DNA from: CAZTJA01 sp964613745
GTDB taxonomy: Bacteria > Desulfobacterota > Desulfomonilia > Desulfomonilales > Desulfomonilaceae
Direction of reading: 5' to 3'
Length of the DNA: 6,423 nucleotides
NCBI GenBank assembly: GCA_964613745.1
Contig: CAZTJA010000138.1
Location: 1 to 6,423 of the forward strand
The position numbers and the translations under genes were made by a program. Positions 1 through 5,566 of the stretch are shown in pieces. A model generated the notes under the pieces. That model was not told the origin of the DNA. It made no database searches and saw nothing but the letters and a program-made list of their open reading frames with translations. Within the stretch, counting starts at the first letter, position 1; each line of letters starts with the position of its first letter.

Positions 1-2
1 TC

Positions 3-503
3 ATAGTATTGCTCTGCAAAATGGACATTGTGGAACTTCTTGAGAAAGAAATTGAATGGCCCTCTCTCGTCTTCTTCATCATGTTGTTCATAGTCGTGGG
101 TGGTGCCGAACAAACAGGTATTCTCCAGGTGATCGCCGATTGGATAAAAGATGTTTGTCAGGGCAAACTCTGGTTGGCCGTGCTCATCATTTTATGGGTG
201 TCCGGCATCGCATCGGCGATAGTCGATAACATACCTTACACGGCAACAATGCTGCCCATCATTGTTTTTCTCAACAAGACAATACCCGGTGCGGAAACCG
301 GAGTTCTCTGGTGGGCACTGGCTCTTGGCGCATGTTTCGGTGGAAATGGTACCATCATTGGAGCTTCCGCGAATGTCGTGACCACAGGTATTGCCGAAAA
401 AGCCGGATATAAGATTTCCTTCGGAGGATTCGTGAAGGAAGCGGCTCCAATAACTTTAGTAAGTCTGCTCATTTCATCAGTTTTCTTGTTGTTAAGGTAC
501 TAA
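3..503 (+). CDS. ArsB/NhaD-type ion permease, C-terminal part (5' end outside window)
   Basis: Integral inner-membrane transporter of the ion-transporter superfamily that includes ArsB, NhaD and SLC13/CitMHS proteins. The frame is open to the left edge, so only about the last 166 residues are present. Visible parts are a membrane segment in the stretch EWPSLVFFIMLFIVVGGAEQTG, then the motif ASAIVDNIPYTATMLPI, then GACFGGNGTIIGASANVV, and a last hydrophobic helix ending in LLLRY at the stop. The DNIP(Y/F)TATM and GGNGT-IGASANVV motifs are typical of the second repeat of this family and help form the ion site. The substrate (Na+/H+, arsenite or a dicarboxylate) cannot be decided from this half. 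A hairpin follows 6 bp after the stop, so this gene probably ends an upstream transcription unit separate from the regulator operon. Confidence 0.88.
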   Translation: MVLLCKMDIVELLEKEIEWPSLVFFIMLFIVVGGAEQTGILQVIADWIKDVCQGKLWLAVLIILWVSGIASAIVDNIPYTATMLPIIVFLNKTIPGAETGVLWWALALGACFGGNGTIIGASANVVTTGIAEKAGYKISFGGFVKEAAPITLVSLLISSVFLLLRY

Positions 504-509
504 ATAAAC

Positions 510-544
510 TGCGCCATGTTCATTCAACATGGCGCAAATTTCAT
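510..544 (+). terminator. Hairpin terminator after the permease gene
   Basis: A perfect 11-bp inverted repeat (TGCGCCATGTT at 510-520, AACATGGCGCA at 526-536) closes a 5-nt loop 6 bp after the permease stop. The downstream tract AATTTCAT is only moderately T-rich. On the opposite strand the hairpin is followed by GTTTATTTA, so it could work in both directions. It separates the permease from the regulator operon. Confidence 0.7.
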
Positions 545-614
545 CCGATTATCACATCCGAGACGATCTACAGAAAACCAGATTTAACCGCCCTCGCAAG
601 AGAGGAGAATAGAA

Positions 615-1046
615 ATGAACACAAAGATTTTATTGGTCGATGACGAAGCTCCTTTCATAGAAGCCCTTGCTCGGCGTCTTGATAAGAGAGGATTGGCAAT
701 TTCGATAGCAATGAGTGGTCAAGAAGCTCTCAACAAATTAGCTGAAGATTCTCATATAGACATAGTTGTCTTAGACGTGAAGATGCCCGGAATGGATGGA
801 ATCGAGACACTGAAGGCAATAAAGACCAAATACCCGTTGATCGAAGTAATAATGCTGACGGGCCATGCCACGGTTGAATCCGCCATAGACGGAATGAAGA
901 TGGGCGCTCTTGATTATCTTATGAAGCCCTGTGACATGGACATTTTGATGACCAAGCTCAATGAGGCCAAAAACAAGAAAAGAACTCATGAAGACAAGAT
1001 TGCTGAAGCCCGGGCCATGCAGATTGCCCTCAGGCGTGGTGATTAA
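615..1046 (+). CDS. Stand-alone response regulator receiver protein (RR1)
   Basis: Cytoplasmic single-domain receiver of 143 residues. It should accept a phosphoryl group from a histidine kinase and signal by protein contact, since no DNA-binding or enzymatic domain follows. All phosphorylation-site residues are present: acidic D9/D10, acceptor D54 in LDVKMPGMDG, switch T82 in MLTGHAT, and K104 in MKP. Residues 121-143 form a basic, probably helical tail that is matched in RR2 and RR4. The ATG at 615 is supported by AGGAG at 603-607, 7 nt upstream. It is the first gene of a closely spaced run with the CBS gene, three more receivers and a kinase. Its closest relative in the window is RR2 (same LDVKMPGMDGIE and EVIMLTGHATVE stretches), which suggests an old duplication. 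The cognate kinase is presumably the one encoded at 2219, but this is inferred. Confidence 0.95.
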   Translation: MNTKILLVDDEAPFIEALARRLDKRGLAISIAMSGQEALNKLAEDSHIDIVVLDVKMPGMDGIETLKAIKTKYPLIEVIMLTGHATVESAIDGMKMGALDYLMKPCDMDILMTKLNEAKNKKRTHEDKIAEARAMQIALRRGD

Positions 1047-1110
1047 TTCATCAGCTCCTTAACTCGCACACAGTCGGACATGATTATTCGCATACCTGAA
1101 GAGGTGAAGT

Positions 1111-1617
1111 ATGCCGCACACCGTACCTGTTTCTAAGTTGATGATTTCTCCTAAGAATTGGCCGCTCCTGCGAGCCGATATAACGATAAGTCAAGCTATT
1201 AAGACACTTCGAATCATATCTGAAGAGAGTAAACTGGAACATGGGCATTCAACGCCGTTCGTGTTGGATGATGATTACACTCCGTTGGGGTTTGTGCATT
1301 TAGTCGATCTGCTCAAAGGGGTTCGGCATCTCTGCGAAAAACAGGATGCACCATGCGAACTTGATATGGCTGAAACTAAACTGCGTACGCTCGTTGTTCC
1401 GTTCGCCGGAACGGTACAACCGGAAGACTCGGTTTTAAAAGCAATCGACTTAATGATGGAAAAGGGCGTCTCCATTGTTCCGGTGCTGAGCGGAAAAAAA
1501 CTCGAAGGTATTCTCAAATTATCCGATCTCTTCAACAGCGTTGCTGCAATTCTTTTTGATGCCGAGATTCCCAAAGATCGTGAGCAGCTCCTGAGGATGG
1601 GCAGAGTGCATTGGTAA
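1111..1617 (+). CDS. CBS-domain pair protein
   Basis: Soluble 168-residue protein that is essentially one tandem CBS pair (Bateman module): CBS1 about residues 20-72, with the strand-helix pattern FVLDDDYTPLGFVHLVDLL, and CBS2 about 91-148, with TVQPEDSVLKAIDLMMEKG and VPVLSGKKLEGILKLSDL. Such pairs commonly bind adenosine nucleotides and act as energy or ionic-strength sensors for a partner protein. No catalytic or membrane domain is attached, so it must act in trans if it is regulatory. The start ATG has GAGGTGA at 1101-1107 upstream. It lies between two receiver genes (64 bp after RR1, 83 bp before RR2), implying co-expression. The ligand cannot be assigned from sequence. The short C-terminal tail ending in GRVHW is not recognised. 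Confidence 0.9.
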   Translation: MPHTVPVSKLMISPKNWPLLRADITISQAIKTLRIISEESKLEHGHSTPFVLDDDYTPLGFVHLVDLLKGVRHLCEKQDAPCELDMAETKLRTLVVPFAGTVQPEDSVLKAIDLMMEKGVSIVPVLSGKKLEGILKLSDLFNSVAAILFDAEIPKDREQLLRMGRVHW

Positions 1618-1700
1618 TCCCATCGCATCATGTATAAGAGGAAATTTTCCGAATTGCCGGAATCACCACAAGTATCGAACAACAATTATGGAGAAATCTG

Positions 1701-2135
1701 ATGATTGGTACCCGATTGCTGCTGGTGGATGATGAGGAAGCTTTCGTACAAGCAATGCGAAAGCGTATTGAGCATAGAGGAGTGGAGGTCATTACTGCCG
1801 CTTCAGGAGGCGAAGCCTTAAAGGCCTTACGAGAGTCGGCGGAGATAGATGTAGTCTTGTTGGATGTTAAAATGCCGGGCATGGACGGCATTGAAGTATT
1901 GAAAAAAATCAAATCGGAGCACCCTATCGTCGAGGTAATAATGCTGACCGGCCATGCCACAGTAGAAGATGCTATCGAAGGCATGAAACTCGGAGCGTAC
2001 GACTTCTTGATGAAACCTGCAGATCTGGAAGAGCTTGTTTCCAAAATTGAGCTGGCGAGTCGGAAAAAACACAACCATCAAGAAAAGATATTAGAAGCGG
2101 CCGGTAAATACCTTCGGTCACAACGTGGTCGTTAA
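1701..2135 (+). CDS. Stand-alone response regulator receiver protein (RR2)
   Basis: Single-domain receiver of 144 residues, cytoplasmic, without an output domain. Phosphorylation-site residues are intact: D10/D11, acceptor D55 within LDVKMPGMDG, T83 in MLTGHAT and K105 in MKP. Residues 122-144 are a charged tail that aligns without gaps to the tails of RR1 and RR4. The ATG at 1701 follows GGAG at 1690-1693 with 7-nt spacing. The protein is close to RR1 over the whole receiver, but synonymous positions differ widely, so the duplication is not recent. It lies directly upstream of the kinase gene (83 bp), making it a plausible direct phosphorylation partner, although RR3 is equally close on the other side. 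The role is likely as a phosphorelay intermediate, phosphate sink or protein-binding switch. Confidence 0.95.
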   Translation: MIGTRLLLVDDEEAFVQAMRKRIEHRGVEVITAASGGEALKALRESAEIDVVLLDVKMPGMDGIEVLKKIKSEHPIVEVIMLTGHATVEDAIEGMKLGAYDFLMKPADLEELVSKIELASRKKHNHQEKILEAAGKYLRSQRGR

Positions 2136-2188
2136 GTCCTCGTCTCGACTGGGACAATCTATTATATTATCTATGTGCAGCTCTCATA

Positions 2189-2207
2189 CGGTCCCGATTT
2201 TGGACCG
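2189..2207 (+). other. Small hairpin abutting the kinase ribosome binding site
   Basis: CGGTCC at 2189-2194 and GGACCG at 2202-2207 form a perfect 6-bp GC-rich stem with a 7-nt loop. The last stem base is also the first base of the presumed Shine-Dalgarno GAGAGG (2207-2212) of the kinase start at 2219. It could tune translation of the kinase relative to its neighbours. A function is only inferred, and a stem this short could occur by chance. Confidence 0.35.
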
Positions 2208-2218
2208 AGAGGTCGTCA

Positions 2219-3778
2219 ATGGGTAAACCCCCAAAGCCTAACGAGGGTTACTACAGATCGCTTAACCGAAACATTGTTTTAATCATAGTCAGTGTTTCGG
2301 TTATACCCCTAGCCCTGATTACTTTAACCCTATTCTATTATTTTGAATCTTCGTACAGGGGCAAAGTGAACGAACACCTGCGGGTGCTCGTCTTGAAACA
2401 CAAGCAAAACATAGATTCTTTCCTGAGCGAAAGACTCGCTGATATTCAGGCGATCGTTGACTCAAACTCGTTTGAACAATTGTCCGATGAGAATGTACTG
2501 AACTCAAAGCTCAGGATATTACAAAAGAATTTTGGAAGCATGTTTATCGACCTGGGGGTGATCGATCAGGACGGCAACCAAGTCACGTACGCCGGTCCCT
2601 TCAACCTCAAAAACGCCAGATATGGGGATGCTCCGTGGTTCAAGCAAGCCATGTCTACACAAGACTATATAAGCAATGTCTTTCCGGGTCTGAGAGGCAT
2701 TCCGCATTTTATCGTGGCCGCAAAAGGAACTTCGGACGGAAAAAAATGGTTACTAAGAGCCACGGTGGATTTTGACAAATTCAGTTCCCTGGTTGAAGGC
2801 ATCAGAATCGGTCAGACCGGTTCAGCATTTATCATCAACCGGGAAGGAGAATTTCAGACAAAACCGAATCCCGTAGCGGTTCCGTTAATCAGCAGATACA
2901 TCGGCCGATTGACCTCGAGTGAAGCCGCAGTAAATTCCCCGAGGAGTGTAGAGCTTTCCGAAATCTCAGCGGAAGACATACTGTACGTGACCTCGGATCT
3001 TAAAAAAGGCGAATGGGTTCTTATTTTTCAGCAAACCATCAGTGATGCCTATTCAGCCCTCTTTACGGCTAAGGCTATTACGCTGACCATTTTCATTATC
3101 GGTTCCATTCTCATTGCNNNNNNNNNNNNNNNNNNNNNNNNNNNNNNNNNNNNNNNNNNNNNNNNNNNNNNNNNNNNNNNNNNNNNNNNNNNNNNNNNNN
3201 NNNNNNNNNNNNNNNNNCGATCTCTTGACCAAATCAGGACTCAAGGAGCACGCTGCAAACAGATTACTCATAAGCTTCTCAGTTTTGCACGCAAGACCGA
3301 TCCCATTCCGAAGAAAGTAAACATAAACGACGTGGTTAGAGAGGCTGTTGCCTTATGTCAGCAAAGGATTAGAAGCGGCAACCTAAAGCTGGTATCCGTT
3401 TTAGGCGACGATTTGCCTCTCATTCGTGTTTCCCCAACTGAAGCTCAGCAGGTTTTGATCAACCTGATTAACAATGCAGTCGATGCACTGGAAGCTCAGG
3501 GCGGCCTTGTCCAGATTACAACCAGAAGCGAAGAAGATTACGTGGTTGTAGATGTTGAAGACAATGGCCCGGGAATCCCGAGTTATGTTTTGCCCAGAAT
3601 TTTTGATCCCTTCTTTACGACCAAACAAGTAGGCAAAGGGACTGGGCTCGGCTTGAGCATCTGCTATGGAATTATGAAGAAATTAGATGGAGAAATCACC
3701 GTCAATACCTCAGAGGGACTCGGAACACAGTTCCATGTCAAATTCCCCATTCCAAAGGCAAAGCGTAAATCCGCCTGA
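2219..3778 (+). CDS. Cache-domain sensor histidine kinase, interrupted by an assembly gap
   Basis: Membrane sensor kinase, 519 residues as drawn. In order: short cytoplasmic N-terminus; TM1 about 19-41; an extracytoplasmic sensor of about 240 residues resembling dCache_1 (DLGVIDQDGNQVTYAGPF, then YGDAPWFKQA and GQTGSAFIINREGEF); TM2 starting about 286 and cut by Ns after residue 300. After the gap come the end of the dimerisation domain (RCKQITHKLLSFARK) and a complete ATPase domain: N-box NLINNAVDAL (N415-L424), G1 DNGPGIP (D448-P454), F-box FDPFFTT (462-468) and G2 GKGTGLGLS (472-480). The catalytic-histidine helix lies in the missing part, so the acceptor His cannot be seen. The C-terminal style resembles NtrB/ZraS-like kinases. 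The ATG is supported by GAGAGG at 2207-2212. The frame is open on both sides, so this reads as an incomplete assembly rather than a pseudogene. The ligand is unknown. Confidence 0.9.
   Translation: MGKPPKPNEGYYRSLNRNIVLIIVSVSVIPLALITLTLFYYFESSYRGKVNEHLRVLVLKHKQNIDSFLSERLADIQAIVDSNSFEQLSDENVLNSKLRILQKNFGSMFIDLGVIDQDGNQVTYAGPFNLKNARYGDAPWFKQAMSTQDYISNVFPGLRGIPHFIVAAKGTSDGKKWLLRATVDFDKFSSLVEGIRIGQTGSAFIINREGEFQTKPNPVAVPLISRYIGRLTSSEAAVNSPRSVELSEISAEDILYVTSDLKKGEWVLIFQQTISDAYSALFTAKAITLTIFIIGSILIXXXXXXXXXXXXXXXXXXXXXXXXXXXXXXXXXXRSLDQIRTQGARCKQITHKLLSFARKTDPIPKKVNINDVVREAVALCQQRIRSGNLKLVSVLGDDLPLIRVSPTEAQQVLINLINNAVDALEAQGGLVQITTRSEEDYVVVDVEDNGPGIPSYVLPRIFDPFFTTKQVGKGTGLGLSICYGIMKKLDGEITVNTSEGLGTQFHVKFPIPKAKRKSA
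3118..3217. other. Assembly gap of exactly 100 N inside the kinase gene
   Basis: One hundred consecutive undetermined bases, a common scaffold placeholder for unknown length. The left flank ends within TM2 and the right flank begins in the second helix of the dimerisation domain. The missing protein must hold the rest of TM2, the linker (possibly HAMP) and the His-bearing helix, which need clearly more than 33 residues. The flanks are in frame across the Ns, but that has a one-in-three chance of happening by accident. Confidence 0.97.
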
Positions 3779-3815
3779 CAATGGACAAAAATGAACAAAT
3801 CTCAGGACGCGAATA

Positions 3816-4235
3816 ATGCCGACTGACAGCTTTCATGAAAATCTTAAATTACTGCTTGTGGATGATGAAGAAGCATATGTGAATATATTGGCCCGCAGAC
3901 TCCGCAAGCGAGGATTCGTTGTGCGGGTCGCACTCAATGGCACCAGCGGCATACAGGCAGCCAGAGAAATGGATTTCGATGTGGCCGTGCTCGATCTTAA
4001 AATGAACGACATGGACGGTATAGAGGTCCTCAGAATTTTCAAGAAAATGACGCCTTCAATGGCGGTGATCATGCTGACGGGACATGGCTCGGAACAAGCT
4101 GCACGGGACGGCATCGCATTCGGAGCGTATGATTACCTCACGAAACCTTGCGATTTTGACGAGTTGATTGAGAAAATAAGGGAAGCACACTTGAACACGA
4201 GTCGTTTGGATGAAAACAATCACGAACAGAGCTAG
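3816..4235 (+). CDS. Stand-alone response regulator receiver protein (RR3), divergent
   Basis: Single-domain receiver of 139 residues with a slightly longer N-terminus than its siblings (about 10 residues before the first strand, KLLLVDDEE). The phosphorylation site is present: D16/D17, acceptor D60 in LDLKMNDMDG, T88 in MLTGHGS and K110 in TKP. It differs from RR1, RR2 and RR4 in two ways. The usual proline of the post-acceptor loop (MPG) is replaced by MND. The charged 23-residue tail is missing, and instead the protein ends in a short polar stretch (about 126-139) rich in Asn, Glu and Ser. The start ATG follows CAGGA at 3803-3807, 8 nt upstream. The gene begins 37 bp after the kinase stop, the usual position for a cognate regulator, so it is a good candidate for the primary kinase partner. 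Confidence 0.94.
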   Translation: MPTDSFHENLKLLLVDDEEAYVNILARRLRKRGFVVRVALNGTSGIQAAREMDFDVAVLDLKMNDMDGIEVLRIFKKMTPSMAVIMLTGHGSEQAARDGIAFGAYDYLTKPCDFDELIEKIREAHLNTSRLDENNHEQS

Positions 4236-4272
4236 TTTAAGAATTTTGACATAACTTATTCGGAGGATATTC

Positions 4273-4701
4273 ATGAACATAAAAGTTTTGCTGGTGGACG
4301 ACGAAATCGATTTTGCAGAAACTTTAGGTGAGCGACTCTCAGCTCGAGGGTTTGATGTTCGTACGGCAACGAGCGGAGATCAGGCGATAAGTTTGCTGAA
4401 GGAAAAAGAAGCCGATGTAGTCGTTTTAGATGTGGTCATGCCGGGCAAAAGCGGAATTGACACATTAAAGGAGATCAAAGCATTAAACGCTCTTATTGAA
4501 GTGATCATGCTCACGGGTCACGGCACGCTGGACACGGGCATTGCCGGTCTCAAGCTCGGGGCTTACGATTACCTTCTGAAGCCTATGGAGACTGCTGAAC
4601 TGGTCACGAAAATTACGAAGGCGTATGCTCGTAAAGCCGGTCAGGAGGAGAGGATTCGGCAAGCGGAAATAGACAAGATCATAAAAAGCAAAGGTTGGTA
4701 G
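4273..4701 (+). CDS. Stand-alone response regulator receiver protein (RR4)
   Basis: Single-domain receiver of 142 residues, cytoplasmic, with no output domain. Phosphorylation-site residues are D9/D10, acceptor D53 in LDVVMPGKSG, T81 in MLTGHGT and K103 in LKP, all intact. The tail at 120-142 aligns position by position with those of RR1 and RR2 (R/K-K-x-x-x-E/Q-E/D-K/R-I, ending K-G-W). The start has a strong Shine-Dalgarno, GGAGGA at 4262-4267, 5 nt before the ATG, suggesting good translation. It lies 37 bp after RR3 and 34 bp before the carbonic anhydrase gene, so it is probably on the same transcript. Being next to an enzyme gene gives a possible but unproven effector link. Confidence 0.95.
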   Translation: MNIKVLLVDDEIDFAETLGERLSARGFDVRTATSGDQAISLLKEKEADVVVLDVVMPGKSGIDTLKEIKALNALIEVIMLTGHGTLDTGIAGLKLGAYDYLLKPMETAELVTKITKAYARKAGQEERIRQAEIDKIIKSKGW

Positions 4702-4735
4702 ACAAACATTCTCGACAATCCGTGTTGGAGGACTC

Positions 4736-5377
4736 ATGCCGGCAAATGCTATATCCGCAAAAGAAGCGCTGACGCTGCTAAAAGAAGGCAATGCACGTTT
4801 TGTCTGCGGCAAGACCGAAGGAACAAACAGGTGCAAAGCAAGATTACTCGAAACACATGAACAAGGACAAAACCCCTTTGTCGCAATCGTCTCGTGCTCG
4901 GATTCGAGAGTTCCGTTGGAACTCATTTTTGATCGGGGCATCGGAGACATCTTTGTAATGCGTGTCGCGGGAAATATTTGCGGACCGAGCATAACCGGAT
5001 CGCTGGAGTACGCAGTTGAACACCTGGGTGTAAAACTGCTTATTATTCTAGGCCACACAAAATGCGGCGCAGTTACCGCCGTAGTGCATGGGGAACATCT
5101 CGACGGCCATATAGCCACAATCGCCGAACGGATTAAACCGGCTGTGGAGCGTGCCCGTAAACCGGATGCGAACGGAAACGACCATCATTTGCTCAATGCC
5201 TCCATCCACCAGAATGTCCATTATCAGATTGAGACTTTGTTGAAGGAAAGCCCTAAATTGAAACAGGCATTAGCTGGAGGAAAGATCTCAATTCTTGGAG
5301 CGATTTTCGATCTTGAACATGGCGACATACAGTGGTTGGGCAGTCACCCTAATGAAAAAATTCTACTTTCAAATTAG
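4736..5377 (+). CDS. Beta-class carbonic anhydrase
   Basis: Zinc enzyme of 213 residues that interconverts CO2 and bicarbonate, normally in the cytoplasm. No signal peptide is seen. The family motifs are complete: CSDSRVP at 54-60 gives zinc ligand C54 and the D56-R58 dyad, and GHTKCGAV at 106-113 gives ligands H107 and C110. RVAGN (76-80) and the helix SLEYAVEHLGV (89-99) also match the family. The length is normal for bacterial beta enzymes. The ATG at 4736 has GGAGGA at 4727-4732, only 3 nt away, which is unusually short spacing, but no other nearby start fits better. It is the last gene before a strong terminator and follows RR4 by 34 bp, so it is probably co-transcribed with the phosphorelay genes. 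That suggests a role in bicarbonate supply or pH control under the same signal. Confidence 0.96.
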   Translation: MPANAISAKEALTLLKEGNARFVCGKTEGTNRCKARLLETHEQGQNPFVAIVSCSDSRVPLELIFDRGIGDIFVMRVAGNICGPSITGSLEYAVEHLGVKLLIILGHTKCGAVTAVVHGEHLDGHIATIAERIKPAVERARKPDANGNDHHLLNASIHQNVHYQIETLLKESPKLKQALAGGKISILGAIFDLEHGDIQWLGSHPNEKILLSN

Positions 5378-5492
5378 GACTTTTTCAGTGCAACTCTTTC
5401 GTTTCGGAAGTGGTGAGCCTTAGAAGATTTGTTTACTTCTTTGGCCGTGGCAAGTTTTTATAGTTTGGTGTGTTCGCCGACAAAATGGTATT

Positions 5493-5538
5493 AAAAGGCG
5501 TTCTACTTTGATGCAGCTCAAGTGGAACGCCTTTTTTT
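5493..5538 (+). terminator. Strong rho-independent terminator between carbonic anhydrase and potassium transporter genes
   Basis: The arms AAAAGGCGTTC (5493-5503) and GAACGCCTTTT (5525-5535) pair perfectly. The stem continues through a T-G wobble to about 16 bp (inner arms to 5508 and 5520), with an 11-nt loop. A run of seven Ts (5532-5538) follows. It lies 115 bp after the carbonic anhydrase stop and ends 28 bp before the next start codon. The rest of the 189-bp spacer (5378-5566) shows a 6-bp hairpin at 5396-5410 and no convincing promoter pair. Confidence 0.93.
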
Positions 5539-5566
5539 CGATTTCAAGGACATAGAGTTCCTATTC

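Noticed and set aside
1647..1662. Short inverted repeat TTCCG/CGGAA between the CBS gene and RR2
   Set aside because: Only 5 bp with no T-run after it; too weak for a terminator and likely to be chance.
846..1960. Possible recent gene conversion between RR1 and RR2
   Set aside because: The longest shared stretch seen (846-871 against 1935-1960) still has a mismatch and encodes a conserved motif; synonymous sites elsewhere are strongly diverged, so ordinary old paralogy explains it.
1628..2074. Minus-strand open frame (148 codons) opposite RR2
   Set aside because: Shadow of a clearly coding receiver gene; Ser/Ile-rich with no recognisable domain.
3781..3816. Eleven-codon mini-ORF between the kinase and RR3 whose stop overlaps the RR3 start (TAATG)
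   Set aside because: No ribosome binding site of its own and no recognisable peptide; RR3 has its own Shine-Dalgarno, so translational coupling is not needed.
4483..5118. Long open frame on the minus strand (211 codons) across RR4 and carbonic anhydrase
   Set aside because: It is antisense to two genes with complete family motifs, its composition is low-quality (many Ser, Pro and Arg), it crosses two unrelated genes and no protein family is recognised.
5432..5464. Possible promoter with TATAGT at 5459-5464 upstream of the transporter
   Set aside because: No -35-like hexamer at proper spacing, and a strong terminator lies between it and the transporter start.
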